From assembly GCA_019828545.1 (NCBI GenBank), contig JACVRA010000424.1:62001-126000 (forward strand): a stretch of DNA of 64,000 nucleotides, read 5' to 3'. Shown here piece after piece: positions 9,977 through 18,778 of this stretch (position 1 is its first letter; every line of letters starts with the position of its first letter). The translations under genes and the position numbers were made by a program. This DNA is from Paracamarosporium sp. OC-R06-R3 (taxonomy: Eukaryota; Ascomycota; Dothideomycetes; Pleosporales; Didymosphaeriaceae). The notes below the pieces were generated by a model. That model was not told the origin of the DNA. It searched no databases and saw nothing but the letters and a program-made list of their open reading frames with translations.

Positions 9977-12900
9977 ATGGACCCAGACAACCTCGCTGGC
10001 GATACCGCCGGCGATATCACGGCCGACGATGCGGAGATGTCCAAGATTTTCGCAGAAGCGAACAGCGACCCTAGTTTCTGGTCAAACCTCGCGACTATGG
10101 AAGTGGGAGGAGGAGAGAAAGCGGACGACGCTATTGACTTTGAGGATATAGCGGACGATGATCTAGCGAGCGAGGAAGATGAGGATATGAATGAGAATGA
10201 GCAGCATGACTCGCATCAGCTCAGCGGCACTACTATACAAGACGAGGAGGACCTGCAGGCGGATGAAGACATCGATGCTTTATTCAACGAGGATGCGGGC
10301 AGCCCCCCGGCAGATCATACCCTGGACAATGAAGTGCAGGTTCCTGGCATCGTTGCGCAAGCTTCTGTCGCGGTGACAGGCGGCGATGGGCAGTCTGGGA
10401 GCGCTCTGACCAATGGGGCTGTGGACGACGACGAGGACGCGGAGTGGGCTGAACAGAGGCGACTATTCGCTGAGGCTGGCCGTCCTAAAGGCGAGCGCAT
10501 ACCACTTGCACCTACTTCTGACAAGGAACTTTTCCGCCAGCTTTATCCTGACTTCGAGGCTGGAAAGCCGCTCCGTTTCTCCAGCTTGATACCTCGCAAG
10601 CGCGCCTACTTCAAACCCCAGGAACCAGGGAAGCCGCCTAAGCCGCTAGCATTCGGCACGAAGATCAACCTTGACATCGCACCCGACCAAGAGAAGAGCT
10701 TCCGATTGCCATCAACCACCGTTCCCGCCAAAAACAGTCGAGTAGATGGGGAAGAAGATGGAGGTATCATCCACATCCAGCAACGCGTAGAGAAGGAGGG
10801 TGAAAGTGACGAGGATATGGAACTAGATGTGTGGGAAGCTACGAATGAGCACGAAAACATTGGAAACGTTACCTGGGGCGATCTCGAAGTCGCCTGTGAA
10901 GATTGGATCATCGACTCAGACAGCATCGCTACATTGTCAGACTCAGAGGGTGTCAAGACACCCGAGCTTGTCAGTGTGGAGAGCGCTCCCAAGAAACGCC
11001 GATTGGGCGACCGCGACAGCCCTGTCACGTTCTCAGTCTACGATCACATGAACCTTCCCTCTTGGGATGATCCTGAATCCGTTACCGCAAAGCTATCAAA
11101 GAAGATCATCCTAGATATGAATGACCCTCAATTGCTACTCGACGTACAGCAGCCGACCGTAGAGGAACAGAAACCCCGCATGGCTGTCGGTTCCAAGCGC
11201 GACAATCGTGGCGGCATCGCTAATCCCATGCTTAAGCGGTTCAACATCTCGAACGACGAGCATTACGACGCACTCAAGGAGAGCAGTCAGCAGAAGGTCC
11301 GTGGCACTATTGGCAATTCCACCATCGACCACAGTCTCCCGGCTTTGAAACTACAATATCCCTTCTACAAGGTCAACCTTTCCGATCGCGAGCTACGGTC
11401 TTTCCACCGCCCGACGGTTCTGTTCAAACCGGGCGAGCGTGCAATCATCTCCCAGCTCAAGTCTGTCAAGAGGAAGAACAAGCGTCACCTCAAGTCATCC
11501 GAGGCATTCGCCATTGCCGAAGATCTCAATGTTGGAGACAATGCAGATCTTCTCCTTGCAGAATATTCCGAAGAATATCCCACCACGCTTTCAAACTTCG
11601 GTATGGGTGTGAAGGTTTTCAACTACTATCGCCGTAGGACCGCTGAAGACAACAACCGACCCAAGCCTGCCATTGGTGAGACGCAGATCTTGTTGCCGCA
11701 TGACAAGAGTCCTTTCGCTATGTTTGGCCCTATCGAGCCAGGCGAGGAGTGGTTGACGCTTCAGAACGCCATGTACCGAGCCCCGATCTTCCAGCACAAC
11801 GCAGAAAAGACCGATTTCCTTGTCAGCAGGAGCCATACTGGAACTAATGGATCGAAGTATTACATGCGAAACATTGATAATCTCGTTGTTGTTGGCCAAG
11901 AGTTCCCCTACACGGAAGTACCCGGCACTCACGCACGTAAGGTGACTGAGGCTTCCAAAAAGCGATTGAAGATGCTGGCTTTCCGATTGTATCGGCGAGG
12001 CCAGCAGAACGGTCATAGACAGCCATGGGTGAGCAACGAGATGATCAAGCATCACCTTCCTGGTACAGAGATTGCGCAGAACCGATCCAGGATGCGGGAA
12101 ATCATGAAGTATGACAAGAATGTGGGCACTTGGGAGCCCAACCCTGGCGAGACTATCCCGGATGAGCCAACCCTGCGTACCTGGATCAAGCCGGAGGATA
12201 TATGCCTGATCGATTCTATGCATGCTGGAGACAAGCAGCTTTCAGACGCCGGAATCAAGACCAACGAAATCCAAGACGATGAGGATGGTGATGGAAACGA
12301 GGCCCTCGAATTGAAACTGGCCCCCTGGCACACTACCAAGAACTTCCTCAACGCATGCACAGGAAAGGCGATGCTAACGTTGCACGGAGAGGGCGATCCT
12401 ACGGGACGCAACGAAGGGTTCAGCTTCATCAAGACCTCCATGAAAGGTGGTTTCAAGGACATTGGCGAGAGTACGGCAGATAAGATCGATGCCAAAAACA
12501 AGAAAGACAATGGCGGTCACAGCTACAATGTCCAGAAGCAGCAGCAGCAGTACGAGGACGCCATCCGGCGCATCTGGAACAAGCAGAAGGACAGCCTTCG
12601 CTCCACCACGATACCTTCCGATGAAGACTTGGACGTAGATACAAACAACGCCGTACGTGGACGCTCGGAGGCGCCGACCCCGTACTCGAGCTTGCGAGGC
12701 GAGGATGAAACTACAAGTCAGTATAGTCGTAACAGTGCTAACGATTCACGCGGCAAGAAGCTTCGTATTGTCCGCAAGTATAGGAATCGCCATAATGAAA
12801 TCGAAGAGAGGGTACAGATCGTCACAGATCCCGAAGTCATCAAATTATATATGAAACGTAAGAAGGCGCAGCGGTTGCTGAGTATGAACATCGATGATAT

Positions 12901-13327
12901 CAAGCCGACCGGTAATGCCGAGTTCGACCACCAGCAGATGCTGAAGTTAAAAGCAGAGATGGCGCGTCTCCAACGCAACATTGAGCGTCGTGAGGGTCGC
13001 GAGAAAGCCAAAGGAATCGCTCCGTCGAATGGCAAGAGCAGTTCGACGCCCCGAAAGTGTGCGAACTGCGGTGAAGTGGGGCACATCAAGACGAACAAGA
13101 AGTGCGCAAAAACCGTTTCTTTTACCTCCTCCCCCCTCTATTAGACCCCATTCTATATGCGCATATGCTAACAGTGAGTCAACAGGCTTTGTCCACTGCT
13201 GAATGGCTCGAAGAAGCAGAGCGATACTTTCAGGGATGCTGGCGCTGCCAGTCCTGTCACGGTGGCAGGTACTCCTATGGCTTCAACACCAGGCCCGCTT
13301 ATTCCAGGCGCTGGCTCACCTTTCTAA
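9977..13327 (+). CDS. TAF1: TFIID subunit TAF1 (Taf111/TAF145 type)
   Basis: Two exons: 9977-13101 and 13186-13327 (1088 residues, frame closed). The order is: an acidic N-terminus (residues 1-110, many Asp/Glu runs); a linker containing LFRQLYPDFEAGKPLRFSSL (~178-197); the conserved central TAF1 core (about 380-830) with LKLQYPFYKVNLSDRELRSFHRP, YPTTLSNFGMGVKVFNYYRRR, LLPHDKSPFAMFGPIEPGEE and AFRLYRRG; a basic coiled stretch (RKYRNRHNEIEERVQIV, ~930); and a C-terminal zinc knuckle CANCGEVGHIKTNKKLCP. TAF1 is the scaffold of TFIID and contacts promoter DNA and TBP. No bromodomain follows the core, as in yeast and unlike animal TAF1. The zinc knuckle is split by the intron, and only the spliced form restores its last cysteine. 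Confidence 0.93.
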
Positions 13328-14738
13328 TCACACAACGATACCCCTTTACCCTAATGCCTTTTTTATTCCCCTCTCATCCGTCGTCATCAGAAATTGGTTA
13401 CCGAGTTCATCATGGGAGAACATGACGGTTTTAAGAGGCTTTTCGGACATGCATAGCGACGGTGTTTTCGGACAGATTCCCTCAGGCTCACGGTGCATGA
13501 TTCGGTTATGAGGGATGGACTACTCATCAGGTGGCGTTACATTGTCGTTTGACATGGTTGCAAAAAGTACAGTTTACTGTACGCTTCATGGAGAGCTGCC
13601 GACGTTCTTGGCTGTTGGTGGTGGTGGTGCGGCATTTTCCTCCACACCAACTCTGGCTCGGCCAATTGGGCAGTGCATGTTATTCAATTCAAACACCTTT
13701 CCAAAGCAGGACATCTTATTCGTGACATGGATGATAAGTGCTCAGCCCGGTGCTGCGTGAATACGATGCTTCTTACGGAAGCCTCACGGTGGACTAATGG
13801 AACAGGCAGGTAGTCGGTAACTAGCGGATGAGAGCAGACTGTGCTGGCTCGGGTAAGAGATGTTCAGGCCAGCAAGTGATAGGTACAAAGGGCATTCGAT
13901 GAGCTATGACGTGGCATGATGAAGAACCACAGCCTCGGGGGCAGACATAGACAACGGCGACAGAGAGCGCGTGACACGTTACCGGCGCTCAGCTGACGAA
14001 TGGAGGACATGCGGAGACCCAAAGCCCTGTAGCAAGACCAAAACAAAATGATGTCCGTGGAAAGAGACACATGTTCGATAGGGTGCGAGGCTTCTGGAAC
14101 AGCAACAAAGCACGCGACGAAGCAGTGATGAGGCGCAGTAGAAACACGGTCAAGGTGGGCCACAACGACGCGTTAAGCCATGGCGAACGCGACGAGCAAA
14201 ACACAAGATGGAGGAAGAAGATCAGCAGGCAACAGCATGAGTCAAAGCACCTCGTAAACACGGAAAACAACAGGGAGGACAAGTCTTTGCCGCCAGGCAA
14301 CTGTCGAGAGAGTACGCATCCAAATGCCGCATGCGGATCAGATGAAGCGTGACGAAGTGCGAGTGGGAGATGGCGATGAAAAGCGCGCGTAACGAACAGC
14401 GAGCTTCGCAGACCCCAACGCAACGCCTGGTACAAGCGCGCCGCAAATCTGGCCAGCGGAGCCTCTGCCTAGTCCTTGCACGCATTTGATCTCTGGATCA
14501 CATCTCGTACTGAAACGAGTTTAATCCTTCCTAATGCGGAATGGCCTGTTGATCTGGAGGTGCACCTGGTGCTAAGCGACGTATATAAGGGCCGCGACTC
14601 CCCGCTCCGCGCTGCTTGCGCCGCTATCCACGTCCTCCCGAGCTTCCCAGTCGTCCTCCACAGCATCAAATAACGCGATTCTCCCCTCGCTCTAATCGTC
14701 TTGAAATCGTCTACAAGTACATACTACTATCACCAACA
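13328..14738. other. Intergenic region TAF1 - histone H1
   Basis: 1.4 kb on the same strand. Overlapping frames near 13500-14440 on both strands show no domain, signal peptide or plausible exon structure. The right end holds the H1 promoter with a TATA box. Confidence 0.5.
14582..14589 (+). promoter_or_regulatory. TATA box of the histone H1 gene
   Basis: TATATAAG lies 157 nt upstream of the H1 start codon, followed by a pyrimidine-rich leader. Spacing and sequence fit a core promoter of a highly expressed gene. Confidence 0.6.
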
Positions 14739-16076
14739 ATGCCTCCCAAGAAATCCACTGCCGCTTCTACCAAGAAGGCCGCCGCCGCCGCTCCCGCACA
14801 TGGCCCTTATATCGGTACGTGACGCGCCTTTTTGCAGCACCACGCTGTCGCACGCGCTGCACAATGGCCCCATCGTATTCGCCGGCGTTTACTGACTTGT
14901 TATTGCAGATATGGTAAAGGATGCTATCATCAACGTAAGTCTGCGTTCCCGGGCGCATTGCGTTCCCCGCACCTAGCTTGCGACGTCTCGACGCGCCATC
15001 TGGTCGCGGTCCACAACAAACGCCTCCCACACTGTGAAATTCTAAAGACATGTTTGCTAACGCGTTATCTGCACGCTACAGCTCAAGGAACGCAATGGTT
15101 CAAGGTACGTCGCCATCTGGAAGCTCACTACGCCGCTGGCGCCAAGTGTTGCTTCGTGCTCACGTCTCCGGGGAACAACATGCTGACATTTCTCTTCTGC
15201 AGCCGTCAAGCTATCCAGAAGTACATCAAGGCCAACAACAACTTGGGCAGCCCAACCGATGCCATGTTCAGGAGCCGTGTTAACGGTGCGATCCGCAAGG
15301 GTCTCGAGAGCGGCGACTTCAGCTTCCCCAAGGGTACGTATACATACACCTTTCTGGTCTACACTATACAAGCATACTCCACGACGCGTGATCAGATAGT
15401 CACATCAAACGAATCGATTATGTGAACAGCCTCACTAACATCGTCTCCAGGCCAGAAGTCCGGCAGCATAAAACTCGCTAAGAAGGATGCAAAGGAGACC
15501 AAGCCTGCCGCCGTAAAGAAGGAAAAGGCGGAGCCCAAGACCGAGAAGAAGGTTGCTGCTCCCAAGGCTAAGAAGGTTACCACCGCCGTAAGTCAACGCG
15601 TCTATCATCAGACAGACCGGAGCACTTCGCGTTGCTCAAGGTGCAACACTGTCTACAGATTCCGGTCTCAAGACTATAAACATCAATCCAGAAGCTAACG
15701 ATCCCCCCAGAAGGCCAAGGCGCCCGCCACTAAGAAGGCACCCGCAACGAAGAAGACAACCAAAACCACCACCAAGGCAGCCGCCCCCAAGGCCGCCCCT
15801 AAGAAGGCCGCCGCCGCAAAGCCCAAGGCCAACGCCAGCAAGCCCCGCAAGGCCGCCCCGGCCGTCGCTCCCGCCGTCCCCAAGGAAGACTTCGCCGTCC
15901 TCAGCAAGACAAAGTCCGGCCGCGTGACCAAGACCAAGGCCAACGCCCCCACAACCAAGAAGACGGCCGCCGCCACCAAGAAGGCCCCCGCTAAGAAGGC
16001 TGCCGCGCCAAAGAAGAGCACCACACCCAAGAAGAGCACGCCCAAGCGCGCGACGCCCAAGAAGACCGAGGCGTGA
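14739..16076 (+). CDS. HHO1: Linker histone H1
   Basis: Six exons: 14739-14814, 14909-14934, 15082-15104, 15203-15333, 15451-15587, 15711-16076 (252 residues, frame closed). After a short Lys/Ala-rich N-terminus (MPPKKSTAAS) comes the globular winged-helix domain, residues ~23-95: GPYIDMVKDAIINLKERNGSSRQAI in pieces over four exons, then KYIKANN, FRSRVNGAIRKGLESGDF and GQKSGSIKL. The remaining ~150 residues form the usual Lys/Ala/Pro/Thr tail with many KKA, PKK and TPKK units, the latter being Cdk-type sites. H1 binds linker DNA at the nucleosome dyad and compacts chromatin. Two exons are tiny (26 and 23 nt) and would be missed by a simple frame search. The 3' flank contains GGG repeats. Confidence 0.95.
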
Positions 16077-16270
16077 GTCCCCTAATGGGATCCACCTCTC
16101 CTTACTTTCTTCGAAATGCCTGTGTTGTGTATGTATAGGCGCGCGGGCCTGCGGTCTTGTTGTGATATCCCCGTTTTGGAATCAATGGTATAGGCTGGGC
16201 TGGGCTAGGCTGGGCTGGGTCGGCTGGTGGGCCTTGTTCTGCTCTGCGCGTTCATGTGCGAATGGCGTTT

Positions 16271-16288
16271 GGGTCGGGTCGGGTCGGG
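16271..16288 (+). repeat. GGGTC tandem repeat, potential G-quadruplex
   Basis: Four GGG runs separated by TC lie about 195 nt after the H1 stop, inside the probable 3' UTR, preceded by further GGCTG repeats (16190-16235). This meets the usual G3N1-7 quadruplex pattern on the transcript strand. Confidence 0.6.
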
Positions 16289-16529
16289 TTAAACAAAGTA
16301 CTATTGCTGCTTTTCTTTTATTTGTAGGTTCTATCGATCGGTCATGAGATATGAATACCAAAGGTTTTAATTCATGTGTGCTGTGCGTTGATTGATGAGT
16401 GTGAATTGATGCAAATTTGACGTTGGCCTGTCACCGAGATTTTTTTGTTGGGTGATGAATACATGAAATGGTTTCGTGAAGGTTAATTGACAAATCGGCT
16501 GAAGCTGGTTATGTAGTTTCTTGACAAAT

Positions 16530-16640
16530 GTGCTGGTGGTGGTTGGGTATGCGTGGTTTGTAGACAAGACACCAAGGATAGTACGTCTTGGCAGTCTTGG
16601 CAAATGAACAACCGTCTATTGCTCATGATGCTTGACATGT
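16530..16640 (+). repeat. Dispersed repeat, copy A
   Basis: About 110 nt resembles 39175-39276 in the same orientation. Shared blocks include TGTGCTGGTGGTGG, AATGAACAAC, GTCTATTGC and GATGCTTGACATGT, with substitutions and small indels between. Neither copy has coding capacity, so I read both as remnants of one non-autonomous or decayed element. Confidence 0.55.
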
Positions 16641-16768
16641 AATTGCTTTTACACTGGCGTTTAGGAAGTGGTCAGGCATGCACGCCTCGCTACTTCCTAC
16701 CTACATCGCTGTTGTACATACCGTTGACCAATTATCGTTGACCGACCAGTCCGTTTCGTCGACACCCA

Positions 16769-16845
16769 CAGTGGCCAGCGAAAGTAATAGGACTCCTTTG
16801 CACACTTACCCCGCCTAGGAGTTCTATTACTTTCGCCGGCCACTG
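16769..16845. repeat. Near-perfect inverted repeat (29-bp arms, ~18-nt loop)
   Basis: Arms 16769-16797 and 16817-16845 are reverse complements over 29 positions with two differences, both A/G transitions. The outer end is CAGTGGCC. It could be a minimal terminal-inverted-repeat element, a remnant of one, or the template of a hairpin RNA. Confidence 0.75.
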
Positions 16846-17178
16846 TTATCGCAACGACTGATATCCTCGACTAATCGCCAGTGGCGATCACTCTCACTTA
16901 TCATCATCAACACCATGTGTTGAACAGCACCCAGAATGCGCGTTTTGGAAAGCACTTTTAGACGTTGTCCAACAAGGACCTTGATGACAGCCTACCATAT
17001 TGAGCTCCGGATGTTGGGAATGGTATCGTTGCCAACCCTGGGTCGCACCCACTAAGTATGTCTCAACACACTTTCCCCAATGCACAGTTTCCCTCTTAAT
17101 CCTTAAAGCCCTTTCCGCACCGTTACAACTCACAGCTTCCCTCTGACCTGCCTGCCATAGCTTCAGCATTTTTCCATC

Positions 17179-17819
17179 ATGGCTCGTTCTCTAACTTCAA
17201 TACCACCACAACATCGGATCAACCACCAAATACCGCCCGTTCATCAAGCATACATTGAAGTCGGCATCGTATGTGATGCGCCCGGAATGTGTTACACACA
17301 CATGCTAATACTTATTTAGCTATGTCATTTCGTCAACGATCAGTTCGACTTTATTGAATTCTTCATTGTATGTGATTCCTGACTTCATTCAATATACTAA
17401 CACTTATCTAGCAGACTATTTACACGAACGAAGACATGGACGGCGCCATGAATCGCAATGCAACCGACGATCAATCTCGCCACCCATCACCCGCTTCCAT
17501 TGAAGATGATGCGCGTTCTCAAGCCAGTCCCACTCGGGGACGGCGACGTGTATCGCGACTGACTCGCTTGTGGTTGTCGCGTTTCACAACAACACCAGCT
17601 CTTCAGATCCTCACATTTTTGTCACGTTTCGTGACAGTTCGAGCTGTTCAGATCCTCATATCGAAACCGTTCGTTTCCGGTGCGGCTTTGGACAAAGAAC
17701 TGGTAGATGAATATCTTCTGTACCAAGTCACGAGACTTACGGGTTGGCTGTGGTTCGGCTACAGATACGGATGGGCGGAGATGTGCTTTCTGAGTTTTGT
17801 TCCCTTATTTTTTTGGTAG
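17179..17819 (+). CDS. Unrecognised three-exon protein, 181 residues
   Basis: Exons 17179-17268, 17320-17367 and 17412-17819 join in phase 0. Both introns are 44-51 nt with GTATGT donors and branch-like TGCTAAT or ACTAAC motifs before TTAG or CTAG acceptors, which is strong evidence for a real spliced gene. The product starts MARSLTSIPPQHR, is acidic and polar in the middle (ATDDQSRHPSPASIEDDARS), then basic (RGRRRVSRLTRLWLSRF). It ends with hydrophobic, Trp-rich segments (TGWLWFGYRYGWAEMCFLSF) that may form one membrane segment. There is no N-terminal signal peptide. I do not recognise a family. The third exon starts at a tandem acceptor (CTAG-CAG), so one Gln may be optional. It lies beside the hairpin and dispersed repeat. 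Confidence 0.6.
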
Positions 17820-18514
17820 TGTTTTTGGGAAAGGAGTTATTACGGCATGGATGGCATCTGCCTAGGGTATAGTTAATTTCGCATTCGTAATACATTTGCG
17901 TTAAGCAAGGGTGCTTTAAAGCACAAGCAAAAAAGCCACCATATTTTCCATTCTCATTCGATTTACTTCACTTCACTTCACTTCACTTAATTCATCTATC
18001 TATATGCTATTGCTATCTAATTCCCTACTTTCCGTCCCATCCCCATTTCACACCAACGCACCGCACCGCACCCACAAAATCTATCCTACAAGAAAAGAAA
18101 AAGAAAAAAGAAACGAGCCCGTCTCACCCTCCCTTCCCTTCCCTTCCTGCGCACTTACACCTCGTCTACCTAGTACCCCTCGCACTTCCCTCCCTCGTCT
18201 ACATGAAAAGAGAAGAAAAGGGAAAAGCATGGATGAATGACTCCGTCGCGCCATTCGCGCCGCGCGCCCATACTATACCATACGAAATGGATTAACCCGA
18301 CAACGAGAAAGAGATGATGAGAGGAAGATGAGATGTCGTTCGAGGTATCATGCCAACGCGTCGCAGTCGCAGTCGCAGGAGACGCACAGTACAAGCAAGC
18401 ATAGCATCGCAAGACGAGACAAAAACAGCAGCAAAGCAAAACAAAGGGAATAGATAAATTACGCAGCCGGCCGAGCCAAAAGCAAGGCACGGAATACTTC
18501 CATCCCACCGTGCC

Positions 18515-18535
18515 GATTGGATTGGATTGGATTGG
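18515..18535. repeat. ATTGG tandem repeat
   Basis: Four consecutive copies of the pentamer GATTG/ATTGG are seen next to an A-rich tract, downstream of Mss4. Confidence 0.7.
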
Positions 18536-18637
18536 TAAAAGGAAAAGGTTTGATAAGAAAAGGAAAAAAAAAAAAGAAGCTGGATTGCTCGAGAAATGGT
18601 ATGAGAAAAAAAAGGAATGTAGCTGTGGTACAATGCA

Positions 18638-18662
18638 GTGTGGATGTGGATGTGGATGTGGA
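18638..18662. repeat. TGTGGA tandem repeat
   Basis: Four copies of a GTGTGGAT-like hexamer unit occur, followed by AGCAAAGCAG repeats to about 18700. Confidence 0.7.
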
Positions 18663-18778
18663 GCGAGGATGTGCAAGCAGAGCAAAGCAGAGCAAAGCAA
18701 ACCGGCTCATGTCAACGCCGAGCAATCATGTCGTCCTCAACACGTCGCACTCTCCCCTCCCCTCTCTTCTTCCCTCCT

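Larger units (their letters stand above)
16077..17178. other. Intergenic region with hairpin and dispersed-repeat copy
   Basis: 1.1 kb between H1 and the orphan gene. It holds a G-rich stretch just after H1 (16185-16290), one copy of a dispersed repeat (about 16530-16640) and a hairpin-forming inverted repeat (16769-16845), listed separately. I see no protein gene. Confidence 0.6.
17820..18778. other. Low-complexity intergenic region
   Basis: No gene is visible. It holds a 14-bp perfect palindrome (17911-17924), CTTCA repeats (17965-17989), purine-rich tracts (18080-18120, 18540-18620), and ATTGG and TGTGGA tandem repeats (18515-18535, 18638-18662). It probably includes the 3' UTR of Mss4, which ends at 18779. 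Confidence 0.5.

Noticed and set aside
13500..14440. Several open frames of 80-150 codons between TAF1 and H1
   Set aside because: They overlap on both strands, often begin at non-ATG codons, and have no recognisable features.
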